Made by a program: the position numbers and the translations under genes. Below, piece after piece: positions 15,611-24,777 of a stretch of DNA of 64,000 nucleotides; the stretch's first letter is position 1; every line of letters begins with the position of its first letter. This DNA comes from Leptospira montravelensis (GTDB taxonomy: Bacteria > Spirochaetota > Leptospiria > Leptospirales > Leptospiraceae). The notes below the pieces were generated by a model that ran no database searches, had not been told where the DNA came from, and was given only the letters and a program-made list of their open reading frames with translations. The DNA lies in NCBI RefSeq assembly GCF_004770045.1, contig NZ_RQFO01000004.1, positions 310,001-374,000 of the forward strand, given 5' to 3'.

Positions 15611-16914
15611 ATAGGCACCCGAAAGGGATTACACCACTATTTCTCACAGAAATGTGGGAACGTTTGAGTTACTATGGGATGCGGGCTCTCCTTGTTTTGT
15701 ATCTGGTGAATTCGCTTGGATTTTCTGATGCGGATGCGGGAGCTGTATATGCGTTTTATACTAGTTTTGTTTACCTAACGCCCGTTTTTGGAGGATACTT
15801 AACCGACAGGTTCTTTAGTTATCAATTTTCCATTTATCTGGGTAGTTTTTTAATGTTATGTGGTCATATTTCCTTGGCCTTTTCTGGAATTTACTTTTTT
15901 TATTTAGGCCTCGTATTACTCGCATTAGGAAATGGTTTTTTTAAACCCAATATGTCTACTATCTTCGGAAGATTGTACCATGAAAAACCAAATTTAAGAG
16001 ATAGTGGATTTACTATTTTTTATATGGGGATCAATTTGGGAGGTCTACTTGGCCCCATCATCTGCGGTAGTTTAGGGGAAAGGGTAGATTGGCATTTAGG
16101 ATTTTTATCGGCTGGAGTTGGAATGGCGATTGGAATGATCGTTTTCTTTTTTGGCAGTAGGCGATTGCCTGATTCGATTTGGCTAAAACAAAATCGAACG
16201 GTTGACTTTGGCCAGCCTAGTTCTGTGGATCCTAAAACAAAATCAAAAATCTTACTGATTGTATTACTTTCTTTTTTTAGTATTTTCTTTTGGATGGCGT
16301 TTGAACAAATGGGGACTTCACTTAACTTATTTGCTTTGAGAAACACCGACAGAAATTTGTTTGGATTTGAAATTCCAGCTTCCGTTTTACAGTCAATTAA
16401 TCCTTTGTTTATTTTGCTTTTAGGTCCGATCGTTTCTTTGGTTTGGACGAATCTGTCTAAAAAGAATCAAAATCCAAATCCAGTTCTAAAGTTTGTTTTG
16501 AGTTTGGTTTTATTAGGTGTCGGATTTCTTGTGATGGTAGTGGCTGCAGGATACGCAGAAACTGGGGTGACTGTTTCTATTCTATTTTTGATTTTTGTAT
16601 ATTTTTGGAATACTTTAAGCGAACTTTGTCTTTCGCCAGTAGGATTGTCCTTTGTCAGTCAAATGGCTCCAACACAATATGCCTCTCTCCTTATGGGAAT
16701 TTGGTTTTTGTCAAATGCCTTTGGTCATTACGCGGCTGGGATTTTGTCAGGGTACCAAAACCAATGGGGAAGTATGAAGAACTTTTACGGATTCTTTGTG
16801 ATCTGTTCTTTTTCTGGTGCTTTTGTTTTATATGTAATTTATTCTATAAAAAAGAAATCTATCTTAAGTTTACTAAAAGGTAAAGAAGAAGATCATACCA
16901 TTCTCACATCATAA
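15583..16914 (+). CDS. POT/PTR-family proton-dependent oligopeptide transporter
   Basis: 443 residues with about 12 membrane segments. The first-helix motif TEMWERLSYYGMRALL and the FYMGINLGGLLGP segment are the two signatures of the POT (PTR2) family, which imports di- and tripeptides with protons. The ExxER-like motif of the family is seen as EMWER. It begins at a TTG inside the adenosyltransferase gene, preceded by TGAGGAAA; the next ATG (15652) would cut off the start of helix 1. At 443 residues it is a little shorter than E. coli DtpA (about 500). With PepN it could supply and degrade peptides, though the genes are not linked. Confidence 0.9.
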   Translation: MEEQNKIHLNRHPKGITPLFLTEMWERLSYYGMRALLVLYLVNSLGFSDADAGAVYAFYTSFVYLTPVFGGYLTDRFFSYQFSIYLGSFLMLCGHISLAFSGIYFFYLGLVLLALGNGFFKPNMSTIFGRLYHEKPNLRDSGFTIFYMGINLGGLLGPIICGSLGERVDWHLGFLSAGVGMAIGMIVFFFGSRRLPDSIWLKQNRTVDFGQPSSVDPKTKSKILLIVLLSFFSIFFWMAFEQMGTSLNLFALRNTDRNLFGFEIPASVLQSINPLFILLLGPIVSLVWTNLSKKNQNPNPVLKFVLSLVLLGVGFLVMVVAAGYAETGVTVSILFLIFVYFWNTLSELCLSPVGLSFVSQMAPTQYASLLMGIWFLSNAFGHYAAGILSGYQNQWGSMKNFYGFFVICSFSGAFVLYVIYSIKKKSILSLLKGKEEDHTILTS

Positions 16915-16990
16915 AGTAAAATGAATCATATGGATCCTTGGTTTGGATCGATTTTAAAAAACAATCTGAGTTGTAATGTATACTATGTAT

Positions 16991-18718
16991 CTAACCTTTT
17001 GTTTCTAAAACCAAGGCTTCAATTTCTTCGAACTTTTCTTCGCCTGCAAGACCAATCACTTGTTCGGCGAGGAGTTTTGCTTTCCAAGAGGATATTTCTT
17101 GTACTTTTTCTGCAACTTCTCGCATCAGTGGCAGAGCCGAACTTAAATCTCTAAACCCAAGACCGATGAGGACTGCGGTAAACATTGGATCACTTCCAAT
17201 TTCACCACAAATGCTAATCGGTTTTTTCTGGGAATTGGCAACATCCGCAATATTTTTTAATAATAATAAAAAGACAACTTGCCAGGGATTGTATAGATCT
17301 CCCACCAAATGGTTGTTACGTTCCACAGCGAGTAGATATTGTAGAAGGTCATTGGTACCCACACTATAGAAGTCGACATGATTTCCAAGAAAAGGTAAAT
17401 TGAGGGCACAAGCCGGTGTTTCCACCATAATACCAAGGGGAATTTTTTTTGTGATGATGAGTCCTCCGTTTTTTAACTCTTCTAAACATTCACTTAACAA
17501 GGATTTGGTTTGTAATATCTCGGAACGAGTTGTGATCATTGGAAGCATAATTCTCATAGTTCCAAATTCACTCGCACGTAGCAGTGCTCTTAATTGTTCC
17601 TTAAAAAAGTGAGGGTGGCGGAGGAGGTAACGAATCCCTCTGTTACCAAGAAATGGATTTTCCTCTTCATAACCATTTTCCATTTTATCAGCGCCAATGT
17701 CCCAGACTCGGAAAGTTACAGGACGACCCACCATTTTGAGTAAAATTCGTTTGTAAACTGCAAACTGTTCTTCCTCTGTGGGTTTAAATTCCACATATCG
17801 GATGAATAAAATTTCTGTGCGAACCAAGCCAATCCCATCTGCTCCCTGTTCAAAGGCTAAATCCACTTCATCTTCGGAATCAATATTGGCACGAAGGGTA
17901 AACTTTTTTCCGTCCTTGGTTTTGATTTCTCTTGGACCATCACTGATTTCGCGTAAGGGTTGGGCTTTATGAATATCACTTTTGATTCCAGAAAGTTTGA
18001 TTTCGTCAATGCCTGGAGAACGGTTTAAGATCCCTCTTGTGGCATCGAGTAAAATATAATCATCATCTTCAACATGTGAGGTGATGTTTTTTAATCCTAC
18101 AATCGTTGGGATTCCATAATTTCTTGCGATAATGGCGGTATGTCCTGTTTTTCCTCCGAAGTCGGTAGCGATTCCTCGGAGTTTGGATTTGCCGAGTTGG
18201 ATCATCTCTGAAGGTGTGATTTCTTTGGCTATGAGGATGACGTCATCGGGAATTTTGGTTTGGTCGTTTGCCTTATCGGGGTAAAGATTGGATTCAATTC
18301 TTTTTCCAATATCCAAAATATGGTCAGCTCGTTCCCTAAAAAATTCATCAGGGATGGATTGAAATTCATCATAAAGTGAGCTAACAGCAGTTTCTAAAGC
18401 AAGACCCGCTGATTCGTTGTTTTGTGCGATTCTTTCGAAAACTCGAGCCCGAAATAGGGGGTCATTTAAGAATACAATTTGGGATTCTAAAATTTCAGAT
18501 AATTCACGGTTGGCTTTTGACTTTTGTACGAGATCATTTAGGTCTTCCTCTGTTTTGAGGAGTCCTTTTTTTAGAAGTTCTACTTCTTCTTTGATTTCAT
18601 CGGGGGAAAGATCCGTCCGGTCTTCTCGTTTTCGTTTGGATTGTTTCCAGCGGAAAACCTTGCCGTAAACAGTGCCTGGATAGGCAGAAATGCCTTTGAA
18701 TGTGGTTTTTTCTTCCAT
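16991..18718 (-). CDS. ptsI: Phosphoenolpyruvate-protein phosphotransferase (PTS enzyme I)
   Basis: 575 residues, the usual length of EI. The phospho-accepting His is residue 193 in GGKTGHTAIIARN. The PEP-binding barrel has GIGLVRTE, FRVWDIGADK, GNRGIRYLL, GTNDLLQYLLA and the active Cys in SICGEIG. It takes phosphate from PEP and passes it to HPr. There is no GAF domain, so it is the sugar-PTS form rather than PtsP. No HPr or EII gene is nearby, which suggests a regulatory rather than sugar-uptake PTS. It lies 62 bases after lpxC on the same strand and may be in its transcript. Confidence 0.93.
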   Translation of the reverse strand: MEEKTTFKGISAYPGTVYGKVFRWKQSKRKREDRTDLSPDEIKEEVELLKKGLLKTEEDLNDLVQKSKANRELSEILESQIVFLNDPLFRARVFERIAQNNESAGLALETAVSSLYDEFQSIPDEFFRERADHILDIGKRIESNLYPDKANDQTKIPDDVILIAKEITPSEMIQLGKSKLRGIATDFGGKTGHTAIIARNYGIPTIVGLKNITSHVEDDDYILLDATRGILNRSPGIDEIKLSGIKSDIHKAQPLREISDGPREIKTKDGKKFTLRANIDSEDEVDLAFEQGADGIGLVRTEILFIRYVEFKPTEEEQFAVYKRILLKMVGRPVTFRVWDIGADKMENGYEEENPFLGNRGIRYLLRHPHFFKEQLRALLRASEFGTMRIMLPMITTRSEILQTKSLLSECLEELKNGGLIITKKIPLGIMVETPACALNLPFLGNHVDFYSVGTNDLLQYLLAVERNNHLVGDLYNPWQVVFLLLLKNIADVANSQKKPISICGEIGSDPMFTAVLIGLGFRDLSSALPLMREVAEKVQEISSWKAKLLAEQVIGLAGEEKFEEIEALVLETKG

Positions 18719-18780
18719 CCGTACCTATGCCAAAAATACTTTCGGTTAGGCTTCGTTTGGAAAGTAAAAAACTACGGATT

Positions 18781-19689
18781 CTAGCGGACCGCTTGTTTTT
18801 TGGCGAAAAGGGGAACTCTTTTACTTTTGAATTGAGTGAGTTCGTTTCCTGTCACTTGGCTCATAATGCATTTTGCAAGGGAGATGTCTAGGGCATGTCC
18901 CGCCTTGGACGCTATGAGATGGCCTCGGAAAGGTCTTCCCATCACAGCCAAATCCCCAATTAAATCCAGAATTTTATGGCGCACACACTCATTGTCATAA
19001 CGTAAGGTTTCGTTCAGATACCCGTCATCGGTCAAAACTACCGCATTGTCGAGAGATCCACCCATAGCAAGGCCACGGGCTTGGAGGGCTTCCACATCTT
19101 TCAAAAACCCGAAGGTTCGGGCAGGAAGGATGTCTGTTCCTAAAATAGATTCGTCAAGGGTTGTGGTGTAGGATTGGCCACGCAAAAGTGGGTGATTGAA
19201 ATCGATGCTATAAGTGACTTTTAGTTCATTGGAGGGCAACATGACCAGGTATTTATCCCCGTCGACAACCCAAATAGGATTTGCTATGGTAATTGGTTCC
19301 ACCGTTTCTTCTAGAACCCGGATTCCTGCAGAGCGGATTCCTTCCCAAAACGGTAGGGAGGATCCGTCCATAATCGGAACTTCCACAGAATCAATTTCAA
19401 AAATACAATCAGTAATGCCTAAGGTATGAACTGCGGCGAGAAGGTGCTCTATCGTTTGCACTCGGTTGGAACTTCCGTCCCCAATGGTTGTGGCGTTACT
19501 GGTATCGACTACATGGTCGAGAGAGACGGGAATGCGTATTTTTTGGATCCCTTTGTAGAGGTAAAAGATTAGTCCTGTATTTGCTTCCGCTGGATGGAGC
19601 CGTAAAGTCACCATTTTACCGGAATGGACGCCAATTCCCCTAAGTGTAATGGGGTTTTGGATCGTTTTTCTGTGTATCGCCGTTTCCAT
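18781..19689 (-). CDS. lpxC: UDP-3-O-acyl-N-acetylglucosamine deacetylase
   Basis: 302 residues. It catalyses the committed step of lipid A synthesis. Zinc ligands are His 82 (EHLLAAVHTLG), His 238 and Asp 242 (RHKILDLIGD), and the general-acid His is 265 (SKAGHALD); numbering closely follows the E. coli enzyme (His79, His238, Asp242, His265). The N-terminal RGIGVHSGK is also canonical. The ATG at 19689 has AGGA eight bases upstream, but this SD lies in the stem of a hairpin. E. coli LpxC is tightly controlled by proteolysis; here the leader hints at translational control instead. It sits between the Mla operon and ptsI. Confidence 0.96.
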   Translation of the reverse strand: METAIHRKTIQNPITLRGIGVHSGKMVTLRLHPAEANTGLIFYLYKGIQKIRIPVSLDHVVDTSNATTIGDGSSNRVQTIEHLLAAVHTLGITDCIFEIDSVEVPIMDGSSLPFWEGIRSAGIRVLEETVEPITIANPIWVVDGDKYLVMLPSNELKVTYSIDFNHPLLRGQSYTTTLDESILGTDILPARTFGFLKDVEALQARGLAMGGSLDNAVVLTDDGYLNETLRYDNECVRHKILDLIGDLAVMGRPFRGHLIASKAGHALDISLAKCIMSQVTGNELTQFKSKRVPLFAKKQAVR

Positions 19690-19695
19690 ATTCAG

Positions 19696-19719
19696 TTCCT
19701 ACTTACAAATTTGTAGGAA
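19696..19719 (-). promoter_or_regulatory. Hairpin sequestering the lpxC SD
   Basis: On the minus strand TTCCTAC (19713-19719) pairs perfectly with GTAGGAA (19696-19702), loop of ten. The right arm is the lpxC SD, six to eight bases before the ATG. The loop region also contains the 12-base palindrome TACAAATTTGTA (19704-19715), which could alternatively be a DNA operator. Repeats are seen; function is inferred. Confidence 0.45.
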
Positions 19720-19867
19720 AGGGGGTTCGGACAATTCCAAAACCGTTACCCTAAGTCAAAAAAATGTCTCCTTTTTACAACAGTGTGGTGGGAATGTGAC
19801 GGCCCCAATTTGTGCGATAAACCAAAGATTTTTGCTACAAATGAAGCCGTATTTTACGTGTTAGTGC

Positions 19868-20641
19868 TTAAAAAGCGCTGAGTGCAGAACGAATGAAACT
19901 GGTGACAGGCGCCTGTTCCCTAGTGTCTTCCAAACCTTCTCGTAGTTCCTTTAAAACCACTTGGGCATCTCCGAGGGTGGTATTCACTGATTTGTGGACA
20001 TCACTTTCGTTGATGAGTTTTCCAAGAGTCCCTTGTCCTTCATTGATCTTACCCGTGATTCCAGCGATATTTTGGACGGTTTTACGGATATCGGCTCGGT
20101 TTTCGGCTATGAGTTCCGAAAGAGAAACAAGTGGATCTTGGGTGACCTTTCCTTGGATAGGTAACATTTTCCCAGACCGAGGGGAAATCTCCACTTTGGT
20201 AAGAGCAGGTTCTGACATCAGGTATTCTTTGGTTTTGGGATCGACAGGAAACTTGGAACCTGGGTCGAGCGAGACGACTCGCCCCGAAAGCAAACTTTCG
20301 TTTTTGATGGTGATTTCATAATTGGAGAACAGTTGCACCTTGCCTTTTAAAAGTAAGGTGAGTTCCACCTTAGTTCCGATCCCTGTTTCTCCCTCAGGCA
20401 ATAGATTTCCGTATTCATCAATTTGCACCAAACGGATTTTGGAAACATAACCAAAGGGAACTCCGTGAATGGTAACCTTGTTTCCAATTTTAATCCCTTC
20501 GGCATCGGGAAAGTAAACCGGAAGTTGGTACCCAGATTTTTGAAAGGGCCCACCTTCGGTGACAATGGTAAAATAACCCACGGCTACTAGAGAAAATACA
20601 AATAAAAGACCAACGATAAGAGCGCGACCTGCGGTAGGCAT
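19868..20641 (-). CDS. mlaD: MlaD/MCE-domain lipid-transport protein
   Basis: 257 residues. One N-terminal membrane helix ([16 protein letters not shown]) anchors a periplasmic MCE domain (about 37-130: [27 protein letters not shown]), followed by an amphipathic helical tail. MCE proteins form hexameric rings that carry phospholipid between the membranes with an MlaE-MlaF ABC transporter. The gene follows mlaF by 32 bases in the same operon, with AGGAG upstream. The C-terminal 90 residues are predicted helical and could form the tube or needle seen in longer MCE proteins. Whether this system moves lipid inward or outward cannot be told. Confidence 0.9.
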   Translation of the reverse strand: MPTAGRALIVGLLFVFSLVAVGYFTIVTEGGPFQKSGYQLPVYFPDAEGIKIGNKVTIHGVPFGYVSKIRLVQIDEYGNLLPEGETGIGTKVELTLLLKGKVQLFSNYEITIKNESLLSGRVVSLDPGSKFPVDPKTKEYLMSEPALTKVEISPRSGKMLPIQGKVTQDPLVSLSELIAENRADIRKTVQNIAGITGKINEGQGTLGKLINESDVHKSVNTTLGDAQVVLKELREGLEDTREQAPVTSFIRSALSAF

Positions 20642-20673
20642 TCCCTAAAAATCTCCTAAAGTGATTAGCAAAG

Positions 20674-21474
20674 TCAATTGGATTTTCCTTTTTTTAATTC
20701 GGAATGATCCAGAATCATAGGACCAACTGTGTTTCCATGTATGAACTGTTGAATGACTGGATTTGTAGATTTTTGGATTTCTTCGGAAGTTCCACAAAAC
20801 TGCACTTTGCCTTCATAAAGAAAACTAATCCGATCGGCAATGCGGTAAGCAGAGTTCATATCATGGGTGACCACTATGGATGTTAGACCTAATTCCTTTT
20901 GCAAACGAATGACTAAATCGTTGATGACATTAGACATGACTGGGTCAAGACCTGATGTGGGTTCATCGTATAACACAATTTTAGGTTGAGAGGTAAGAGC
21001 GCGGGCAAGGCCCACACGTTTTTTCATACCCCCCGAAATATTACTAGGTAACGTATCTTTGGCGGGGACCAGGTCGAGCCATTTTAGCTTCTCCATTACA
21101 ATACGATCGAGTTCTTCCCCAGATGCAATTTTATGTTCCCGCAAAGGAAGCGCTACATTCTCATAAACAGTCAGCCAGTTGATAAGAGCACCTGATTGGA
21201 ATAACACTCCCAGTTTGGATCTGAGTTCTTCTCTTTTTTTCTCACTGGCATTCACTATGGACTCACCAAAAATCTGGCAATCACCTTCATCGGGATCAAG
21301 TAAACCAGTAATATGTTTAAGGCTTACTGATTTTCCTGTTCCTGATGGTCCGAGGATGACCATCGTCTCGCCTTGTTTGACGGTTAAGTTCATTCCTTGT
21401 AAGATCTTTCGTTTTCCGAAAGCTTTATGGACGTTTTTCATTTCAATGGCAAAGGGTTCCATAATATCCTTCAT
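20674..21474 (-). CDS. mlaF: Mla-type ABC transporter ATP-binding protein
   Basis: 266 residues. Walker A is GPSGTGKS, the signature is [15 protein letters not shown] (the GGM form is typical of MlaF), Walker B is [14 protein letters not shown] and the switch His is VVTHDM. It powers lipid transfer through MlaE. The ATG at 21474 overlaps the mlaE stop as ATGA; an internal ATG at 21462 has AAGGA just upstream and may be the real start. The C-terminal tail after the ATPase core ([15 protein letters not shown]) is the usual MlaF extension that in E. coli touches the partner subunit. Confidence 0.94.
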   Translation of the reverse strand: MKDIMEPFAIEMKNVHKAFGKRKILQGMNLTVKQGETMVILGPSGTGKSVSLKHITGLLDPDEGDCQIFGESIVNASEKKREELRSKLGVLFQSGALINWLTVYENVALPLREHKIASGEELDRIVMEKLKWLDLVPAKDTLPSNISGGMKKRVGLARALTSQPKIVLYDEPTSGLDPVMSNVINDLVIRLQKELGLTSIVVTHDMNSAYRIADRISFLYEGKVQFCGTSEEIQKSTNPVIQQFIHGNTVGPMILDHSELKKGKSN

Positions 21475-22247
21475 TTATAAAATAAGGCAGTGAGCACATA
21501 ACCAGAAAATATGACCATAAGAAAGGAAGTGACCACTGCTTTTCTAGTGGTTTGGCCGACACCGATGGCCCCACCTTCTGTCCTAAGTCCTTGGCTACAA
21601 GAAATGGTGGAGATAGAAAGTCCAAAGACATAACCTTTGAGAAGACCCACATATAAGTCTTTTAATCCTGGAACGGAAGAAATACGATAATAGACGTCTT
21701 GGAAGTAACTGATCATATCGATTCCCAATTGAAAATGTCCTACGATACCACCACCTAATATTCCTAAGGCGGCAGAGTATACACAAAGAACTGGAACCAT
21801 AAGAGAAAAACCTACAATTCTTGGTAATACAAGATAACGGATCGGACTAATTGACATTACTTCTAAAGCATCAATTTCTTCCGATACTTTCATAGTTCCA
21901 ATTTCTGCTGCCATTGCCGATCCAACAGAAGCTGCCAAAATGAGAGAGGTCATAAAAGGAGACATTTCCCTAGTGAGTGTGATGGTAAGTAAAAGTCCAA
22001 TTTGGCCTTCGGCACCAAAGTCGCGGAGTCCAAGGCCAGTGTTTAGTCCAAGGATCATTCCTGTGAAAATTGAAACGATGGAGACCACAAATAAAGAACC
22101 AACACCTGCAATAAACATTTGTTCTAGGATTTCTTTTCGTTTGAAATATAGGTGGTGGGATTGTCCCACAGCACGAAAGAGAAGAAGGACTGTAAAACCT
22201 ATGGCAAAAAGAATTGGTTCCAAGGTTTTGGAATAAATGCGTTTCAT
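21471..22247 (-). CDS. mlaE: Mla-type ABC transporter permease
   Basis: 258 residues of the MlaE/YrbE family. Conserved features are [59 protein letters not shown] and [13 protein letters not shown], with five or six membrane segments. It forms the membrane dimer that loads or unloads phospholipid at the MCE ring. The ATG at 22247 overlaps the stop of the upstream repeat protein as ATGA; a TTG at 22259 is less likely. ATGA overlaps on both sides argue that the whole group is translated together. Confidence 0.94.
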   Translation of the reverse strand: MKRIYSKTLEPILFAIGFTVLLLFRAVGQSHHLYFKRKEILEQMFIAGVGSLFVVSIVSIFTGMILGLNTGLGLRDFGAEGQIGLLLTITLTREMSPFMTSLILAASVGSAMAAEIGTMKVSEEIDALEVMSISPIRYLVLPRIVGFSLMVPVLCVYSAALGILGGGIVGHFQLGIDMISYFQDVYYRISSVPGLKDLYVGLLKGYVFGLSISTISCSQGLRTEGGAIGVGQTTRKAVVTSFLMVIFSGYVLTALFYK

Positions 22248-23653
22248 AGTTCCCACCAAAGGAGTTTATATTTGTTAGTAGGTTCTCGTGTATCGATTCC
22301 TAAAAACCCATAAAAGAAATCATAACGAAATCCTGATTTTGATTTGGAATATTCTACAAGTAACGGAATGTGGATATGAGTTTCTTCTTCTGTCCACCGA
22401 TGAGTATAAAGTCTTGTGATTAGGTGCAAACGTTTTTCTCCATTAGATGACCTTTTGTATTCGATAACCGAAAGAATAGGTTCCCATACATCTTCCATTA
22501 CTTCAAAACGAACAGGAATAATGGCAAGGGTATTCCATCCAAAGTTTCCATCTGGGTCTTTATGATAACGAAAGAGTGGCCAAAGTTTGATGTAAAAATC
22601 TTCTCTACCTGTTTGGACGTAATCATTTTTCATTTGAGAATAAAATGGTAATATAAAATGAGAAGTGGATTTTAAGTGGGATGTATTTTGCGACAAACGA
22701 ATGTAAAATGGAGTGATGAACTCTGCTTCTTTATTCGCAAAATACGAATAACCATAGAAAGGAAAAAATACTAATTTTTCGGTATCTTTCTTTTCGGATG
22801 TTGTGTATTGGAAAAAAACAAATAATGCAGTATAATTGGTTTGCCCCGTTTTTTTATCATACCCATAAGAATATAAAGAGTTTAAAAGAGGAAACCAAAG
22901 ATAGGCTCTACTTTTCATATTTCCATCATTTGAATCTTTGCTATTATAAATGGGAAAAAAAATGGAGTAGGAGGTTGGTTCTTTTTTGTCTAACTTTTCT
23001 TCTCCCCATTGAAAAAATGGCCAAAGGAAAGATTGACGTTTGTATTTTCCTTCATGTTCCTTTTTAGAATAAATAGGAAAAATTCTGAAATCGTTTCGAG
23101 TTTCTGATTTTCCCCACATCACGAGAGGCCAAAGTAAAGATTTGGCTTCATAGGTTTTGTATTTCCATTCGGTGTAAATTGGAAATAAAACATAACTTAG
23201 TTCTTGGTAAGAAAGTTTGTTTCTGATTTTTCCATAAATGGGAAAAACACTGAAATAGTTTTCTCTTTGTGATTCCCCTTTCCCCCATATGAATAGTGGT
23301 GTGAAAAGAATATCTTCATCTGCGTCACCTTCTTCATGTTTGAATCCAGTTCCGCTAAAGATAAATAAAGAAGACCAAGTATACCAATAATTGGTTTCCT
23401 CTTTGTAATAGATGGGTGATAAATAACTTTTAAAGCGAAAGGCATAGGTTTTGTCTTGGAAACCTATATAAAATGGGCGGAATGCTAAATAACTTTGGCG
23501 GCCTCTTTCTTCAGACTCATATAAAAACCAGAATTGATGGTAATTGGATTTGATGTCTTCTGTAAAGGAATTAGGAAGTTTGGCAGAAACTCCGGAACTG
23601 AGAAAGAGAAGACAAAAAATAATTCCGAATTGAATTTTAAAGCGGGAATCCAC
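22244..23653 (-). CDS. Secreted repeat protein (FPIY/LWPL repeats), likely outer-membrane barrel, in the Mla operon
   Basis: 469 residues, no family recognised. A signal peptide (about 1-24, [11 protein letters not shown]) precedes about 16 short hydrophobic-aromatic strands separated by charged turns. The motif FPIY appears at 137, 157, 192 and 233, with variants FPFY (297), TPFY (314) and LPFY (335). LWPL/LWPF appears at 174, 210 and 357, often followed by WGK or WGE. Such a pattern fits a transmembrane beta barrel made by internal duplication. It starts with a GTG and overlaps mlaE by four bases (ATGA), so it is probably the outer-membrane partner of this Mla system. That role is inference from position and fold pattern only. 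Confidence 0.65.
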   Translation of the reverse strand: MDSRFKIQFGIIFCLLFLSSGVSAKLPNSFTEDIKSNYHQFWFLYESEERGRQSYLAFRPFYIGFQDKTYAFRFKSYLSPIYYKEETNYWYTWSSLFIFSGTGFKHEEGDADEDILFTPLFIWGKGESQRENYFSVFPIYGKIRNKLSYQELSYVLFPIYTEWKYKTYEAKSLLWPLVMWGKSETRNDFRIFPIYSKKEHEGKYKRQSFLWPFFQWGEEKLDKKEPTSYSIFFPIYNSKDSNDGNMKSRAYLWFPLLNSLYSYGYDKKTGQTNYTALFVFFQYTTSEKKDTEKLVFFPFYGYSYFANKEAEFITPFYIRLSQNTSHLKSTSHFILPFYSQMKNDYVQTGREDFYIKLWPLFRYHKDPDGNFGWNTLAIIPVRFEVMEDVWEPILSVIEYKRSSNGEKRLHLITRLYTHRWTEEETHIHIPLLVEYSKSKSGFRYDFFYGFLGIDTREPTNKYKLLWWEL

Positions 23654-23700
23654 GTAATTTCAATATCTTCAAGTTTCTACAAAAGGAATCAAGTGATTTC

Positions 23701-24777
23701 ATGATCCAAACCAAAATCGCACTACTTTTCGGAGGGATCTCCGGCGAACATATTATTTCCATTCGCTCTTCTTATTTCATTTTCAATACAATTGATCGGG
23801 ACAAATACCAAGTTTGTCCCATTTATATTGACCAATCTGGTAAATTCTGGATACCGACAGTTAAAGATCCTCTGTATCCAGATCCGACCGGGAAAACCGA
23901 TTCGGATTTTTTGAAGGAATTTTCTGCGCAAAACCATATAACAAAACCGTCAACGGGAGCAAGTTTACTCGAACATGGATTTTTAGCCGCCTTTTTGGGG
24001 TTACACGGTGGTGCCGGAGAGGATGGACGAATCCAAGGATTCCTCGATGTATTAGGGATTCCTCATACCGGATCAGGAGTTTTGGCTTCGGCTCTCGCAA
24101 TGGATAAATACCGTGCTAATCTTCTCTTCCAAACGATAGGAATTCCCGTGGCACCTTTTGTGGATTTAGAAAAAGGAAAAACTGATGCTCGAAAAACGGT
24201 ATTAAATCTTCCTTTTGATTTTCCAATTTTCATTAAACCAACGCTAGGTGGGTCTAGTGTAAATACAGGAATGGCAAAAACTCCCGAGGAAGCTATGCTT
24301 CTTGTGGATAAAATATTTGTGACAGAGGACCGAGTCCTCATCCAGAAACTCATCACGGGAACTGAAGTTTCCATTGGAGTATTGGAAAAAAAAGAAGGTG
24401 GAAAAAGAATTCCTTTTGCTTTAGTGCCGACTGAGATTCGACCCAAATCAGAATTTTTTGATTTTGAAGCTAAGTATACCAAAGGAGGAAGTGAGGAAAT
24501 TACACCTGCTCCTGTAGGCGAAGAAATCACAAAAAAACTACAAGAATATACTTTGTTATGTCATGAAATTTTGGGATGTAAAGGTTACTCAAGGACAGAT
24601 TTTATAATAAGTGATGGAGTCCCTTATGTTTTGGAAACAAATACACTTCCTGGGATGACGGGAACAAGTCTGATTCCCCAACAAGCAAAAGCTCTGGGGA
24701 TTGATATGAAAGAGGTTTTTACCTGGTTATTGAGTCTTGCGCTTTCTTTGGAAAAAAATACATTCCCACTAAGATAG
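23701..24777 (+). CDS. ddl: D-alanine--D-alanine ligase
   Basis: 358 residues. An ATP-grasp ligase that makes the D-Ala-D-Ala end of peptidoglycan precursors. It shows [15 protein letters not shown] (family GGxSxEHxVS), [12 protein letters not shown], the ATP-binding [14 protein letters not shown] and the metal-binding [11 protein letters not shown] followed by [19 protein letters not shown]. The last 59 bases overlap the end of the convergent symporter gene; both frames look intact there, so the overlap is genuine. The start is an ATG; AAGGA is somewhat far upstream (13 bases). Confidence 0.95.
   Translation: MIQTKIALLFGGISGEHIISIRSSYFIFNTIDRDKYQVCPIYIDQSGKFWIPTVKDPLYPDPTGKTDSDFLKEFSAQNHITKPSTGASLLEHGFLAAFLGLHGGAGEDGRIQGFLDVLGIPHTGSGVLASALAMDKYRANLLFQTIGIPVAPFVDLEKGKTDARKTVLNLPFDFPIFIKPTLGGSSVNTGMAKTPEEAMLLVDKIFVTEDRVLIQKLITGTEVSIGVLEKKEGGKRIPFALVPTEIRPKSEFFDFEAKYTKGGSEEITPAPVGEEITKKLQEYTLLCHEILGCKGYSRTDFIISDGVPYVLETNTLPGMTGTSLIPQQAKALGIDMKEVFTWLLSLALSLEKNTFPLR

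Noticed and set aside
16930..16946. GGATCC-rich small hairpin between the POT and ptsI genes as terminator
   Set aside because: Only about five pairs and a poor T tract.
19649..19864. Short plus-strand frame with a hydrophobic start opposite the lpxC leader
   Set aside because: It overlaps the lpxC start antisense, has no SD or similarity, and is best explained by the lpxC N-terminus and leader.
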